64,000 bases of DNA from positions 868,001-932,000 of the forward strand of contig NZ_JACXST010000003.1 in the NCBI RefSeq assembly GCF_014850975.1, given 5' to 3'. The DNA comes from Methylomonas fluvii. Lineage in GTDB: Bacteria; Pseudomonadota; Gammaproteobacteria; Methylococcales; Methylomonadaceae. This document shows positions 10,031 through 21,226 of the stretch, piece by piece; the first letter of the stretch is position 1, and each line of letters starts with the position of its first letter. The translations under genes were made by a program, and so were the position numbers. Under the pieces are notes generated by a model. The model saw nothing but the letters and a program-made list of their open reading frames with translations, was not told the origin of the DNA and made no database searches.

Positions 10031-11215
10031 TTAGTGCTTGAGTTCGGCAATCACTGCATTAGCAACGTCCCTGGCCTGCTGGTCAGCTGCTAGGACATGT
10101 TCAAGCGTATCGGCGCAATCGGCTTTAAATTTTGCCATGCTCAGCTCTATGATGCGGGCAATATCGGTAAAGCGCACCTGCTCGTTCAAAAAAGCTTCCA
10201 CAGCAATCTCATTGGCAGCGTTCAAAACGGTCGGCATGATACCGCCAGCTTTGATAGCCTCGTAAGCCAGCCGCAAACACGGGAAACGCTGTAAATCGGG
10301 TTGTTCGAAATCCATGTGTTTGACTTCGAATATATTCAGCGGCGCCACACCGGAGTCAAAGCGCTCCGGCCAAGCCATCGCATGAGCGATGGGTGTGCGC
10401 ATGTCGGGGTTACCCATCTGTGCCAACACGGAGCCGTCGACATAATCGACCATGGAGTGAATGATGCTTTGCGGATGAATTACTACTTGGATCGCATCGG
10501 GGTCCATATTGAACAGCAGACAGGCCTCGATCAACTCCAAGCCTTTGTTCATCATCGTCGCGGAATCCACCGAAATTTTTCGGCCCATATCCCATTTCGG
10601 ATGCGCGACCGCTTGTTCGGGCGTCACAGTATCCAAATCGGCAATCGGAGTTTGCCGAAACGGGCCGCCGGATGCGGTCAACAAAATGCGTCGAGCCTGT
10701 TTAGCGGGATTTCCCGCGGTATAACCGGCAGGCATACATTGAAATATCGCGTTGTGCTCGCTATCTATCGGCAACAAGGTCGCGCCGTTTTCGGCGACGG
10801 CTTGCATAAAGATTTGCCCGGACATGACCAAGGCTTCCTTGTTAGCCAGCAATACCGTTTTGCCGGCTTTCGCAGCCGCCAAGGTTGGCAACAAACCAGC
10901 CGCACCGACGATGGCAGCCATCACCGCGTCGACATCGTCCAAGGTTGCAACAAAGGCCAACGCCTCCGCACCGGATAATACGTTCATTGCGGCGACCGGC
11001 GAACCGACGATTTTATCTTTAAACGCTTGAGCGTTGTCCGGGTTGGCGACTACCGCATATTCCGGCCGATGTGCCAGACATTGTTCGAACAAGGCGTCTA
11101 TATTACCGTTGGCGGTTAAAGCCACCACTTTGTATAGATCGGGATGGCGAGCTACGACATCGAGTGTGCTGACGCCAATCGAGCCGGTGGCTCCGAGTAT
11201 GCAAATACCTTTCAT
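10031..11215 (-). CDS. dxr: 1-deoxy-D-xylulose 5-phosphate reductoisomerase
   Basis: This cytosolic enzyme makes 2-C-methyl-D-erythritol 4-phosphate with NADPH, the committed step of the non-mevalonate isoprenoid pathway. The 394 residues match the family. The NADPH-binding loop GATGSIG lies at residues 8-14, and the active-site segment [11 protein letters not shown] is present. The start codon overlaps the end of cdsA by 4 bases (ATGA), and rseP follows after 3 bases, so the three are translated in series. Confidence 0.96.
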   Translation of the reverse strand: MKGICILGATGSIGVSTLDVVARHPDLYKVVALTANGNIDALFEQCLAHRPEYAVVANPDNAQAFKDKIVGSPVAAMNVLSGAEALAFVATLDDVDAVMAAIVGAAGLLPTLAAAKAGKTVLLANKEALVMSGQIFMQAVAENGATLLPIDSEHNAIFQCMPAGYTAGNPAKQARRILLTASGGPFRQTPIADLDTVTPEQAVAHPKWDMGRKISVDSATMMNKGLELIEACLLFNMDPDAIQVVIHPQSIIHSMVDYVDGSVLAQMGNPDMRTPIAHAMAWPERFDSGVAPLNIFEVKHMDFEQPDLQRFPCLRLAYEAIKAGGIMPTVLNAANEIAVEAFLNEQVRFTDIARIIELSMAKFKADCADTLEHVLAADQQARDVANAVIAELKH

Positions 11216-12135
11216 GCGTAAAACACCCTACCAATCAATAAAATACCAGCATAGAAAAAAGGCGCGGCCGCGATGATACTATCGACTCTGTCCAACATCC
11301 CGCCGTGGCCAGGCAACAAATTACCACTGTCTTTAACGCCTTTTTTGCGTTTGATCAAACTGAAAAACAAATCGCCGTAAATCGAAATCAGCACGGTCAT
11401 CACCGACAAAATCAACATATCGGTCCACACCAGTCCGTTCAGAAAGCGCAACGTTCCGGAGTCAACATCTTCTGGCTGAGTAGCGGTGATCCAACCATAA
11501 ATAGTAAAACCTATACCGCATACAGCTGCGGATATTAGCGCACCATACATGCCTTGAATGGTTTTACCCGGACTTATTTCTGGCGCGAGTTTATCTTTAC
11601 CCCAAGTTTTACCGGCAAAAAATGCGGAAATATCCGCGGCCCAAATCAACAAGAGGAAATAGATCACCATGCCCGGACCGTAATAAGCTCTTAATTTGCT
11701 GAGAAACATCCAGGCAGAGAGCAATACCAACCAACCGCTAAAAGTCTTGAGCCGCGACTTGAATTCGATATTCAACAACTGCGGACCGGCTTTTCGGATC
11801 AAAACCATCGTTAACACCCAGAATAGCACCGGAGCGATGACAAACCATTCCAAAGCATCCGAATAGTCTTTGATTTCAGGCCATTCCATCGCCTCGCTAA
11901 GCAGCTCCAGCAATACCGTCCAATAGGTAACGCCCAACATTGGCACGATCAGAAATGTTACGAAAAGTATTTTGCGTGTGAGCGTGTTTACGTCCGTCAA
12001 GGCCATCCATTCGAAGGCAGCGATCAGCGTAATGACAGCGATAAATAAGGAGAAATAAAGGGCTGGCAGCAGCATAACTGCCGTGATGACCACGGTAGCC
12101 AGTACTAGCGCGGTTAAGATGCGTTTTAATAACAT
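11212..12135 (-). CDS. cdsA: Phosphatidate cytidylyltransferase
   Basis: This inner-membrane enzyme converts phosphatidate and CTP to CDP-diacylglycerol, the precursor of the phospholipids. The 307-residue protein has about eight hydrophobic segments. The C-terminal signature is intact: [10 protein letters not shown] followed by [13 protein letters not shown]. It lies between uppS (40 bases upstream) and dxr (4-base overlap). A 307-residue form is slightly longer than the usual 285 because of an added internal loop near residues 90-115. Confidence 0.94.
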   Translation of the reverse strand: MLLKRILTALVLATVVITAVMLLPALYFSLFIAVITLIAAFEWMALTDVNTLTRKILFVTFLIVPMLGVTYWTVLLELLSEAMEWPEIKDYSDALEWFVIAPVLFWVLTMVLIRKAGPQLLNIEFKSRLKTFSGWLVLLSAWMFLSKLRAYYGPGMVIYFLLLIWAADISAFFAGKTWGKDKLAPEISPGKTIQGMYGALISAAVCGIGFTIYGWITATQPEDVDSGTLRFLNGLVWTDMLILSVMTVLISIYGDLFFSLIKRKKGVKDSGNLLPGHGGMLDRVDSIIAAAPFFYAGILLIGRVFYA

Positions 12136-12175
12136 GTGTGTGGTTTTTTAATTATTATGGTTATAGAAAAAATCC

Positions 12176-12940
12176 CTAGAGAACTCTGTTATCGATGACT
12201 TGTTCGCCAGTGTGCCCAAAACGTCTTTGCCGACCTTTGAAGCTGCCGATAGCTTTTTCCAATGCTTGCTGATCGAAATCCGGCCAAAGGGCATCGGTAA
12301 AATAAAATTCGGTATAGGCCAGTTGCCACAGCAGAAAGTTACTGATCCGTTCCTCGCCGCCGGAACGGATAAACAAATCAGGCTCGGGTAACTCAGCGGT
12401 CACCAGATATTGATTGACGAGTTGTTCGGAAATGGCTTGCTCGTCGATCTCGCCCGATTTCACCCCGGCGACGATTTGCCGCAAAGCTTGGGTGATGTCC
12501 CAACGCCCGCCGTAGTTGGCAGCAATCAGCAAAGTCAATCCGTCATTTTGTGCAGTTTGCCCTTCGGCAGTGGCGATTTTTTCCCGTAGTTTCTCCGGAA
12601 ACGCACTTTTATCGCCGATAATTTTCAATCTGATATTATTTTTGTCGAGCTTATCGACCTCGGATTGCAGTGTGTTCATGAATAGTTCCATCAACAAACT
12701 CACTTCATCTTGCGGCCTGCGCCAGTTTTCACTGCTGAAAGCGAACAGTGACAGCACTTCAATGTTCTCTTTGGCACAATACTCGACGATCTTCCTGACC
12801 GCCTTCACACCAGCGTAATGTCCCATGATTCTGGGCATCAAGCGTTTTTGCGCCCAGCGGCCATTGCCATCCATGATGATGGCAATATGCCGTGGATTAC
12901 CGTTATTTATCGCCGATTTATCGTTGTCAGCAGCAGTCAT
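12176..12940 (-). CDS. uppS: Undecaprenyl diphosphate synthase
   Basis: This cis-prenyltransferase makes C55 undecaprenyl diphosphate, the lipid carrier for cell-wall and O-antigen units. The 254-residue protein has the substrate motif IMDGNGRWA with the catalytic Asp. The C-terminal signature is RSGGEERISNFLLWQ followed by YTEFYFTDALWPDF. It starts 12 bases after frr. The surrounding order (frr-uppS-cdsA-dxr-rseP) is the standard one. Confidence 0.95.
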   Translation of the reverse strand: MTAADNDKSAINNGNPRHIAIIMDGNGRWAQKRLMPRIMGHYAGVKAVRKIVEYCAKENIEVLSLFAFSSENWRRPQDEVSLLMELFMNTLQSEVDKLDKNNIRLKIIGDKSAFPEKLREKIATAEGQTAQNDGLTLLIAANYGGRWDITQALRQIVAGVKSGEIDEQAISEQLVNQYLVTAELPEPDLFIRSGGEERISNFLLWQLAYTEFYFTDALWPDFDQQALEKAIGSFKGRQRRFGHTGEQVIDNRVL

Positions 12941-12952
12941 TTCGCCTCTCGA

Positions 12953-13510
12953 TTACATGGAAAGCAAATCGGCTTCTTTTTCTTCAAGATGCTTCTCTAC
13001 TTCCTTGATGTATTGATCGGTGAGCTTCTGGATCTTTTCTTCGGCTTGACGCGCATCGTCCTCGGAAATTAATTTCTCTTTCAAAGCATCTTTGATCGCG
13101 GCATTGGCGTCGCGGCGAATATTACGAATCGCTACGCGGCCTTGTTCGGCTTCGTTTTTGACGATTTTAACCAAATCGCGACGACGCTCTTCGGTCAGCG
13201 CCGGCAACGGCAGTCTGATGACGGTGCCTTGCGTAGCCGGATTTAAACCCAAGCCGGACGACATGATGGCTTTCTCGATAGCCTGGATCATGCTTTTTTC
13301 CCAAGGCACGACTTTCAAGGTACGCGCGTCCTCGACGGACACGTTGGCAACCTGCGACAACGGCGATTCGTTGCCATAATACGTAACGCTGATTTGGTCC
13401 AGCAAGCTGGGATGCGCGCGCCCGGTTCTTATTTTGGTAAATGCTTTTTGCAAGGACTCGATGCTTTTTACCATACGGCTGGCGGCATCTTGTTGAATAT
13501 CGCTGATCAT
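12953..13510 (-). CDS. frr: Ribosome-recycling factor
   Basis: The factor splits post-termination ribosomes together with EF-G. At 185 residues it has the standard length. The typical [11 protein letters not shown] segment near the N-terminus and the basic [12 protein letters not shown] segment of the three-helix bundle are present. It lies 4 bases after pyrH, which suggests coupled translation. Confidence 0.96.
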   Translation of the reverse strand: MISDIQQDAASRMVKSIESLQKAFTKIRTGRAHPSLLDQISVTYYGNESPLSQVANVSVEDARTLKVVPWEKSMIQAIEKAIMSSGLGLNPATQGTVIRLPLPALTEERRRDLVKIVKNEAEQGRVAIRNIRRDANAAIKDALKEKLISEDDARQAEEKIQKLTDQYIKEVEKHLEEKEADLLSM

Positions 13511-13514
13511 TCTA

Positions 13515-14234
13515 TTAGTTCCTCTCGATTAGGGAGCCTATATCTTCACCGCGCATCAAGCGCATAATTGCTCCCGGCTCAAACACATTCATTACCCGCA
13601 TGGGTAGGTTGTTATCCCGACACAAAACCAAGGCCGTGGTGTCCATTACGTTCAAGCGCTGGTCGATGGCTTCGTCATAGGTCAAGCGGGGATAAAATAC
13701 GGCGTCAGCCACCTTATTCGGGTCGGCTGAATAAACGCCTTTGACTTTGGTCGCCTTAATCATCAACTCGGCGTCAATCTCAATAGCACGCAAACTGGCG
13801 GCGGTATCGGTGGTAAAAAACGGATTACCAGTACCGGCAGCGAAAATAGCCACTCTACCTTTTTCCAAATGCCTGACGGCCCGGCGACGGATATAATCTT
13901 CGCACACCTGATTGATTTTCAAGGCAGTCATGACCCGAACCGGCTGCCCGAGATACTCCAGCGCGTCCTGCATGGCCAAGGCATTAATCACCGTTGCCAA
14001 CATACCCATTTGGTCGCCGGTGACTCGATTTAGGCCTTCCGAGGCTTTCTCGCCGCCGCGCAAAATATTGCCGCCACCGATCACCAAGCCAACCTGGATA
14101 CCTGTATCGCACAAGTCTTTCACTTCTTGAGCCAAGCGTTGCACTATATCCGGATCGATACTGCCACCGCGTTCGCTCGCCAGTGCTTCGCCGCTCAATT
14201 TAAGTAAAATTCTCTGACAAATCAATTGACTCAT
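13515..14234 (-). CDS. pyrH: UMP kinase
   Basis: The enzyme phosphorylates UMP to UDP in pyrimidine synthesis and is a hexamer of the amino-acid-kinase fold. I place the start at 14234 (protein beginning MSQLICQRI, 239 residues) because this fits the family length. An upstream in-frame ATG at 14270 would add 12 unrelated residues. GGTGG lies about 10 bases before the chosen start. Motifs seen are [15 protein letters not shown] and [14 protein letters not shown] terminator hairpin separates it from tsf, so it may also have its own promoter. Confidence 0.95.
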   Translation of the reverse strand: MSQLICQRILLKLSGEALASERGGSIDPDIVQRLAQEVKDLCDTGIQVGLVIGGGNILRGGEKASEGLNRVTGDQMGMLATVINALAMQDALEYLGQPVRVMTALKINQVCEDYIRRRAVRHLEKGRVAIFAAGTGNPFFTTDTAASLRAIEIDAELMIKATKVKGVYSADPNKVADAVFYPRLTYDEAIDQRLNVMDTTALVLCRDNNLPMRVMNVFEPGAIMRLMRGEDIGSLIERN

Positions 14235-14282
14235 AATCAAATATCCACCGTAAACATGGGTTAAAAGCAACGAACTGATATA

Positions 14283-14308
14283 AATAAACCCGGCGAACCG
14301 GGTTTATT
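14283..14308 (-). terminator. Terminator between tsf and pyrH
   Basis: A perfect 11-bp inverted repeat (14283-14293 and 14298-14308) with a 4-base loop follows tsf on the minus strand. A T-rich stretch comes after it. It should end most rpsB-tsf transcripts before pyrH. Confidence 0.78.
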
Positions 14309-14317
14309 CCGAGGCGT

Positions 14318-15199
14318 TTAGCCTCTAACTTGTGCCATTACTTCGGCGGCAAAATCTTCTTCTTTTTTCTCAATGCCTTCGCCCACTTCGAAACGAGCAA
14401 AACGCACTACAGAGTTGCCTTTAGAGGTCAGCAATTTACCCACGGTAACGCTGTCGTCTTTGATAAAAGGCTGACCCAACAAAGTCACTTCCGCCAGGAA
14501 TTTATTGATACGACCGCCAATCATTTTTTCAACGATCTCGGCTGGCTTGCCACTTTCCAGTGCTTGCGCGGCAAAAATTTCTTTTTCCTTGGCAATTACA
14601 TCGGCTGATACTTGATCATCCGAAACGTACTCAGGTTTAGCAGCGGCCACATGCATCGCCACGTCTTTACCCAAAGCGGGATCGTTTTTGGTCAATTCAA
14701 CGATAACGCCAATTTTACTGCCGTGCAGGTAAGCTGCCTGACCACCATCAGTGGTGGTGAATTTAACGAAACGGCGCACAGTAATGTTTTCACCGATTTT
14801 AGCAATCAACGCACGACGGGTATCGTCTACGCTGACGCCGGTGTTCAGTACCATTGCTTGCAATTCTTCGTCGCTGTTGACATTGCTGGTCAACAAACTA
14901 TTGACGACATCGTTGGCAAAACCGATAAAATCATCGCCTTTGGCGACGAAATCGGTTTCGCAGTTAACGTCTACCATAACAACGGTTTTAGCATCGTCGG
15001 AAACTTTAACGCCGATTATGCCTTCCGCCGCGATACGGCCGGATTTTTTATCGGCTTTTGCCAGACCGGCTTTACGCATGTTTTCAATGGCCAGTTCCAT
15101 ATCGCCATTGGCCTCAACCAGGGCTTTCTTGCACTCCATCATGCCTGAGCCGGTACGCTCACGCAATTCCTTGACCATCGCCGCACTAATACTCATCAT
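14318..15199 (-). CDS. tsf: Elongation factor Ts
   Basis: EF-Ts is the guanine nucleotide exchange factor for EF-Tu. The 293-residue protein has the N-terminal UBA-like domain ([19 protein letters not shown]) and the core [12 protein letters not shown] segment that contacts EF-Tu. Two adjacent ATGs (15199 and 15196) could start it; GAGG lies 5 or 8 bases before them, so the second may be used. It follows rpsB, with a terminator-like hairpin between, as in many bacteria. Confidence 0.96.
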   Translation of the reverse strand: MMSISAAMVKELRERTGSGMMECKKALVEANGDMELAIENMRKAGLAKADKKSGRIAAEGIIGVKVSDDAKTVVMVDVNCETDFVAKGDDFIGFANDVVNSLLTSNVNSDEELQAMVLNTGVSVDDTRRALIAKIGENITVRRFVKFTTTDGGQAAYLHGSKIGVIVELTKNDPALGKDVAMHVAAAKPEYVSDDQVSADVIAKEKEIFAAQALESGKPAEIVEKMIGGRINKFLAEVTLLGQPFIKDDSVTVGKLLTSKGNSVVRFARFEVGEGIEKKEEDFAAEVMAQVRG

Positions 15200-15222
15200 T
15201 TTTTCCTCAAATTTTATTAACT

Positions 15223-15250
15223 AAAAAAACGCCTCACAAAGGAGGCGTTT
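15223..15250 (-). terminator. Terminator or attenuator between rpsB and tsf
   Basis: AAACGCCTC and GAGGCGTTT (15227-15235 and 15242-15250) form a 9-bp stem with a 6-base loop. On the minus strand it is followed by seven T. Partial termination here would lower tsf expression relative to rpsB. Confidence 0.78.
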
Positions 15251-15318
15251 AAAAGACAGTCTGTTCTGAATACCAGATTCAGCGGCGCTCAACCGCTTTG
15301 GCCGAGCGCGTTTAAAAC

Positions 15319-16062
15319 TTACGCTTCCGTTACGACTTCTTCTACAAAATCGTCGGCTTTGGCTGAAGCATCCATACGCAAGGCTTTCGCTTCCAGCACG
15401 GAGGCTGAAGCACTTTGGCAATACAAAGTCACTGCGCGGATAGAATCGTCATTACCTGGGATAACGTAATCAATTTTTTCGGGTGAGTTATTGGAGTCAA
15501 CTACGCCGACCACTGGAATGCCCAATTTTTTGGCTTCCATAATGGCATTTTTTTCATAACCCACATCCAAAACGAAGATGGCGTCGGGAGTACCGCGCAT
15601 GTCTTTGATACCGCCCAAGCTACGCTCAAGCTTTTCCAGCTCGCGCTCCATGCCCAAAGCTTCTTTTTTGCTGAAACGTTGGTACAAGGTGCCATCGGCT
15701 TTCATCGCTTCCAGTTCTTTCAAACGGTTGATGGATTTTTTGATGGTTTTAAAGTTGGTCAACATGCCGCCCAACCAACGATGATTGACGTAAGGCATGC
15801 CACAACGTTTTGCTTCTTCGGCCACTACCTTACGCGCCGCTTTTTTGGTACCGACGAACAAGATGGTACCTTTGTTGGCGGTCATTTGGCCTAGATAGTT
15901 CATGGCATCGTTAAATAATGGAAGCGTTTGTTCCAAGTCGATGATATGAATTTTGTTACGCGCTCCAAACAAGTATGAAGCCATTTTCGGGTTCCAGTAA
16001 CGGGTTTGATGTCCAAAGTGAACACCCGCTTCCAGCATTTGACGCATTGACACTGCTGCCAT
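15319..16062 (-). CDS. rpsB: 30S ribosomal protein S2
   Basis: The 247-residue protein opens with the family signature [15 protein letters not shown] and has the later segment [17 protein letters not shown]. It binds the small subunit between head and body, together with S1. An AGGAGA ribosome-binding site stands 6-8 bases before the ATG. The C-terminal tail is acidic (FVEEVVTEA). It is divergent from map. Confidence 0.97.
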   Translation of the reverse strand: MAAVSMRQMLEAGVHFGHQTRYWNPKMASYLFGARNKIHIIDLEQTLPLFNDAMNYLGQMTANKGTILFVGTKKAARKVVAEEAKRCGMPYVNHRWLGGMLTNFKTIKKSINRLKELEAMKADGTLYQRFSKKEALGMERELEKLERSLGGIKDMRGTPDAIFVLDVGYEKNAIMEAKKLGIPVVGVVDSNNSPEKIDYVIPGNDDSIRAVTLYCQSASASVLEAKALRMDASAKADDFVEEVVTEA

Positions 16063-16200
16063 TTACTTCTCCTAAAATTGCCGAATAATTCGGCGTTGGG
16101 TTACGCCTCCACTCGCCCCGATCAGTGACCGAAAATCTGCAATAGACTTTCAGCACCCCACCGACCGTGTCGACAAGTGTGAGTATTGGTTACATAGTGA
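16063..16200 (-). promoter_or_regulatory. Candidate structured leader of rpsB
   Basis: The 140 bases before rpsB hold a perfect hairpin (GCCGAAT-A-ATTCGGC, 16080-16094) just upstream of the ribosome-binding site. Further upstream, a GGAGGCGTAACCC-type segment can pair with other parts of the leader. Gammaproteobacterial rpsB mRNAs often carry an autoregulatory leader bound by S2 (the t44 RNA). Position and hairpin fit that, but I could not match the full consensus by eye. Confidence 0.35.
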
Positions 16201-16343
16201 ACTTGCCTTTATACCATGATTAGAATTTCACAACAACTTCAAGTCTGATAGACTCCTGTCGGCGCTTGCCTGCGAGAGCATCTTGTTTGGATAGCAAAAC
16301 CGGGCCCGCACTCGCTTTTATCCCAATAATTAGCCACCTGCCG

Positions 16344-17108
16344 ATGACCATTACCATAAAAACCGCTGAAGAAATCGACAAGATGCGCGTTGCCGGAAAA
16401 CTGGCCGCCGAAGTACTTGAAATGATCGCCCCCTACGTCGTTGCCGGCATATCAACCGATGAGCTTGACCAAATCTGCCACAACTACATCGTCGATGCGC
16501 AACAGGCTATTCCCGCGCCTTTAAATTATCGCGGCTTCCCTAAATCGATTTGCACATCGATCAATCAACAGATTTGCCATGGCATTCCCAGCGAGAAAAA
16601 ACTGAAGAACGGCGACATCGTCAACATCGATATAACGGTGATTAAAGACGGTTACCACGGCGACACCAGCAAAATGTTTTGCATCGGCGAGGTCAGCCCA
16701 CACGCCAAACGCTTGGTAGACATCACCCACGAATGCCTGTTTTTGGGGATAGCAGAAGTCAAACCCGGCGCCCGTCTTGGCGATGTAGGTCACGCCATTC
16801 AAAAGCACGCTGAGAATAATCGCTACTCCATCGTCCGAGAGTTCTGTGGCCACGGCATAGGCAAAAAATTCCACGAAGATCCACACGTGATGCATTTCGG
16901 CAAACGCGGTGAAGGCGAGATAATCGAGCCAGGCATGATTTTTACGATAGAACCCATGCTCAATCAAGGCAAACGCCATATGAAGATCCTCGCCGACGGC
17001 TGGACCGCAGTGACCAAGGATCGCAGTTTGTCAGCACAATGGGAACACACGATTTTGGTGACCGACACCGGCTACGAGATTTTGACGCTGAGACAGGAAG
17101 AACTGTGA
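16344..17108 (+). CDS. map: Methionine aminopeptidase, type I
   Basis: The enzyme removes the initiator methionine from nascent proteins. I start it at 16344 (MTITIKTAEEI, 254 residues), as in the family; the longer frame from 16266 adds a non-homologous leader. The five metal ligands are visible: Asp in NIDITV, Asp in HGDTSK, His in CGHGIG, Glu in FTIEPM and Glu in QWEHTI. The stop codon overlaps the GTG start of glnD (GTGA), so the two are translationally coupled. Confidence 0.95.
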   Translation: MTITIKTAEEIDKMRVAGKLAAEVLEMIAPYVVAGISTDELDQICHNYIVDAQQAIPAPLNYRGFPKSICTSINQQICHGIPSEKKLKNGDIVNIDITVIKDGYHGDTSKMFCIGEVSPHAKRLVDITHECLFLGIAEVKPGARLGDVGHAIQKHAENNRYSIVREFCGHGIGKKFHEDPHVMHFGKRGEGEIIEPGMIFTIEPMLNQGKRHMKILADGWTAVTKDRSLSAQWEHTILVTDTGYEILTLRQEEL

Positions 17109-19750
17109 GCCAAGCGCTGTTCACCGAAAACGATTTTCTCGACTGTTTCGCGGGCAACAATCCGGTCGCCAAATTCAAAAATGCGATTAACGAGGAAAAT
17201 GCGCAGTTAAAAATGCGCTTTAACCCGGACCAGGCGACAGTCGGCCTGCTGACCGAGAAAGCTCGCTTCATCGACAACCTATTGACCGCCTGCTGGCTGC
17301 ATTTCCTCGACGCAGCTGCCAGCCGTCACAGCCTGATCGCGACCGGCGGGTACGGCAGAAGCGAATTGTTTCCTTACTCGGATATCGATATCTTGGTGTT
17401 GCTCGACACCGCCAACCCAATAGACTATCAACAGCCAGTATCCGGTTTTTGCAATTTCTTATGGGATATTGGCTTAAAACCAGGACTCAGCACGCGCACC
17501 GTAGCAGAGTGCCTGACTGTTGCCGAGGATGACCAAACCGTATTTACCAACCTGCTGGAAATGCGCCTGATTACCGGCAACGCCGGACTATTTAGCGATT
17601 TAAAACAACAGATAAATTCCGAAACGCTCTGGCCATCTGACCAATTTTTTCCAGCCAAAATGGCTGAACAGCAAAAGCGGTACAGCAAGTTCCACGACAC
17701 CGCTTACAACCTGGAGCCCAACATCAAGGAAGGCCCCGGCGGACTTCGCGACTTGCAGGTAATCAGCTGGGTATTCAAACGCCATTACAACGCATCCTCT
17801 CTCCGCGAGTTGATCAAGTACGGTTTTTTACCGAAATCGGAATACGACAATCTAATTACCGCTCGCGACATCCTGTGGCGCCTGCGCTTTGCACTACATA
17901 ATCTGACCAGCCGCTGCGAAGACCGATTGGTGTTCGATTACCAACGCGAGCTAGCTAGTCAATTCGGTTACGTCGACAAGAACGAACAACCCGACGTCGA
18001 GCAATTCATGCAGTTTTACTTCAAGACTGTCGTAGACATTGAGCGTCTGAATGAAATGCTGTTGCAACTGCTGAACGAGAGACTAATCAGCAATAAGGAA
18101 AGCCTAACTCCAATCCCTATCACCGCCAACTTTTCATCGATTGACGGCTATGTGGAAGTCAGCCACAAAGACGTATTTCAAAAACAACCACTGGCTTTGC
18201 TGGAAATTTTTTTAATCTTGCAACAATCGCCCTCTTTGAAGGGAATTCGCGCCAGCACCATCCGCTTGATTCGCAAAAACCTACACCTAATCAATGCCGA
18301 ATTCCGCACCAACAAACAGGCCAACCGCCTGTTTATGGATATTCTCAGACAGCCGCGCGGCATTACCAGCCAACTCAAGCGGATGAACCGATACGGCGTG
18401 CTTGCCGCCTATTTGCCCGATTTCGCCAATATCGTGGCGCGCATGCAATACGACCTGTTCCACATCTATACCGTGGACGAACACACTCTGTTCGTTATCC
18501 GCAATTTGCGGCGCTTCTCGTTGGCCAAACACAACAAGGAATTGCCGTTTTGCAATAATATTTTTTTACTGATTTCAAAGCCTGACATTTTGTACATCGC
18601 CGCCATGTTTCACGACATAGCCAAAGGCAGAGGCGGGGATCATTCGACGCTCGGCGAAACCATTGCCAACAATTTTTGCCAGCAGCACGATTTATCTAGC
18701 CACGATACCAAGTTGATCACTTGGCTGGTTCGTCAGCACTTGTTGATGTCGATGACCGCACAACGCAAGGATATTAGCGATCCGGACGTCATCCACACCT
18801 TTGCCCAGGAAGTCGGCAGTATAGAGCGGCTAAATTATTTATATTTACTGACAGTAGCGGACATTCGCGCCACCAACCCCAGCTTGTGGAATGCCTGGAA
18901 AGATGTATTGCTGAAAGATTTGTATATTTCCACCCACCAGGCCTTGCACCGCGGCCTGCAAAATCCGGTGGCCCGCTCGGAACGGGTACAGGAAAACAAA
19001 AAAGAAGCCGGCGACGAGCTTTTGAAACTCGGCATATCCAAAACCAATATCACGCAGTCCTGGCGGCATCTCAGCGACGACTATTTTCTACGTTATTCGG
19101 CGGACGAAATCGCCTGGCACACCATTGCCATTGCAGCCTGCCAAGAAAGCGAACTACCGTTGGTATTACTACGCCCGCAAACCCAACGCGGCAGCGCGGA
19201 GATTTTCGTTTACACCCGCAACGAAGCGCAGATTTTTTCGATTTCCACCGCCACCCTGGACCATCTGGGCCTGACGATTCTGGATGCCAGAATCATCACG
19301 ACTGCCGATCAATACGTACTGAACAGTTTTCAGGTGCTGGAACAATCCGGCGAAGCGATTAACGACTTGTATCGTGAAGTACATATCTGCACCTCGCTAC
19401 GCCACAGCCTGATCGCCAAAAAAGTGAAAGCCTCAAAGAATATCCACAAGCAATCGCGTCAGGCTCGACACTTTCCGATCGAAACCAGCATCACCTTTCT
19501 GGAAGATCTGTCGCACAAACACACCGTCATCGAATTAGTGACGACGGACCGCGCCGGCCTGCTATCAACCATAGGTAAGGCGTTTACTGAGCTGGATATT
19601 CAGCTGCACGACGCAAAAATCACCACGATAGGCAGTCGCGCGGAAGACATGTTCTACATCAGCGACCAGCAATCAATGCCGATCACCGACGAAGACCAGA
19701 AAGCCCAAATACGCACCACCATGTTGCGATATTTGAGCCTGAAAAGCTAA
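17105..19750 (+). CDS. glnD: Bifunctional uridylyltransferase/uridylyl-removing enzyme GlnD
   Basis: GlnD senses glutamine and adds or removes UMP on PII proteins, controlling glutamine synthetase and nitrogen regulation. I start it at GTG 17105 (881 residues), because this overlaps the map stop codon and the family begins here; the frame is open further upstream inside map. The nucleotidyltransferase motif GGYGRSELFPYSDID lies near residues 80-95. The HD hydrolase motif FHDIAKGRGGDHS starts near 502. Two C-terminal ACT domains (about 690-880) bind glutamine. It sits 1.5 kb before the glutamate synthase gene, in keeping with a nitrogen theme. Confidence 0.95.
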   Translation: MSQALFTENDFLDCFAGNNPVAKFKNAINEENAQLKMRFNPDQATVGLLTEKARFIDNLLTACWLHFLDAAASRHSLIATGGYGRSELFPYSDIDILVLLDTANPIDYQQPVSGFCNFLWDIGLKPGLSTRTVAECLTVAEDDQTVFTNLLEMRLITGNAGLFSDLKQQINSETLWPSDQFFPAKMAEQQKRYSKFHDTAYNLEPNIKEGPGGLRDLQVISWVFKRHYNASSLRELIKYGFLPKSEYDNLITARDILWRLRFALHNLTSRCEDRLVFDYQRELASQFGYVDKNEQPDVEQFMQFYFKTVVDIERLNEMLLQLLNERLISNKESLTPIPITANFSSIDGYVEVSHKDVFQKQPLALLEIFLILQQSPSLKGIRASTIRLIRKNLHLINAEFRTNKQANRLFMDILRQPRGITSQLKRMNRYGVLAAYLPDFANIVARMQYDLFHIYTVDEHTLFVIRNLRRFSLAKHNKELPFCNNIFLLISKPDILYIAAMFHDIAKGRGGDHSTLGETIANNFCQQHDLSSHDTKLITWLVRQHLLMSMTAQRKDISDPDVIHTFAQEVGSIERLNYLYLLTVADIRATNPSLWNAWKDVLLKDLYISTHQALHRGLQNPVARSERVQENKKEAGDELLKLGISKTNITQSWRHLSDDYFLRYSADEIAWHTIAIAACQESELPLVLLRPQTQRGSAEIFVYTRNEAQIFSISTATLDHLGLTILDARIITTADQYVLNSFQVLEQSGEAINDLYREVHICTSLRHSLIAKKVKASKNIHKQSRQARHFPIETSITFLEDLSHKHTVIELVTTDRAGLLSTIGKAFTELDIQLHDAKITTIGSRAEDMFYISDQQSMPITDEDQKAQIRTTMLRYLSLKS

Positions 19751-19754
19751 AATT

Positions 19755-20974
19755 TTACCTGGACAACAAACGCTCGCCGCGCGCCAATTTCGGCAGGCGC
19801 CCCTCCAGCCCCATCGCAGCCTTCATTGCTTTATTGCGCGCAGGTGTGATGCGCTGCGCCAAACCCAGGCCAAGATTTCTTAACAGTTTGATCGGCAAAA
19901 TATCGTTGCTAAACGATTTATAAAACACATCCATCAGGGTCATCATTTTCAGATTTTCGTTGCGGCGCATCGCTTCGTAACGCTGTAACACCGCCAGCTC
20001 AGCAATGTCTTTACCGCGTTTACGAGCATCCACCAGAATCTCCGCCAGCGCCGCAGCGTCCAGTAAGCCGATATTCACGCCCTGCCCGGCCAAGGGGTTA
20101 ATCATGTGCGCCGCATCACCCGCCAAAGCCACACCTTGTTTCACATAGCGTTGCGCATGCTGCCGCTTCAGCGGGAAACTCGCCACGCCTAACACCTGCT
20201 TGACCTCGCCCAGACAATCAGGGAAAGCCGCTACCAGCTCATCCCGCAATTGCTCGTATGACAAGGCTTGTAAACGCCGAACTTCATCGGGGATTGATAC
20301 CAAACTATGGAGCCATAATGACCTGTCAACGGCAAAAAGGCTTGCGGACCGCTGGACACAAAGCGCTGCCAAGTGATGTCTTGCTGCGGATAGGCGGTCT
20401 CTATGTAAATGACCAAAGCGTGCTGATTGTAATCCCAACTAGTCACACCCAAACCTACCGCCTGCCTGACTCGCGACTGCCCGCCGTCCGCCGCCACCAG
20501 CAACTTTGCCTGGAGTACACGACCGTCCGCTAATATCAACTCCGATTCGTGACCGTCGTAATTGATCTTGCTGATGGCTTGCGGCATCAGCAATTCGATA
20601 TTGTCGAAATGGGGCAACCTATCCAGTAACGCCAGCTGGGTGATGCGATTTTCGACAATATAGCCCAGCTCGGGATAGCGAATGTCATCGCTATTAAAAG
20701 TTGTATCGCCGGCCGTTTCCCAAACCCGCATGCGCTTGAACGGGCAATAACGCCGTGATGTCACGCCCTCCCAAGCGCCAACGGCTTCCAGAATATTTTT
20801 CGAGGCGATACTGAGTGCCGAAACCCTTAAATCATGTGGCTGATCGCTGGCAAAAGCTTCCGGAACCTGCGCTTCTACCACAGCTACTTTTAACTCGCTA
20901 CCACCCAGACAACAAGCCACGGCGGCACCCACCATCCCCCCGCCGACGATCACCACATCAAATTGTTCTTTCAT
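19755..20974 (-). pseudogene. UbiH/UbiF/COQ6-family FAD hydroxylase, single frameshift
   Basis: The two halves together give about 405 residues of a ubiquinone-biosynthesis monooxygenase. The N-terminal half has the FAD-binding GGGMVG, and AADGGQSRVRQ in the middle. The C-terminal half has GDAAHMINPLAGQGVN. The reading frame changes at a run of four G (C on the coding strand) at 20289-20292: a fifth base would restore a normal SPDEV joint. This may be a real mutation or a sequencing error in a homopolymer. Because the rest is perfectly conserved and ubiquinone genes are usually essential for respiration, I favour a base-call error or a very recent lesion. The exact ring position hydroxylated cannot be told from the sequence. 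Confidence 0.85.
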
Positions 20975-21226
20975 ATTTCTTCACAAAGTTTTAAAACTAA
21001 AGACCAGACGAGAGAACGACGCCGCCATTGGCTTTACGGAATGACAGAGGCCGCGCCACATGGTAGAATTACAAAGTTTCGCCAACTGAAATTCCGAAGT
21101 TAATCAGGGGTTCTCGCCGCATGGGACGACTCTAACACGCAGCAGGCAGAAAAACCATAAACGGCACTACCGGTAAGGAAAATACCGGCTAGCGCATTTA
21201 TTCAGTATGAGAGGATCTGGATAGCA

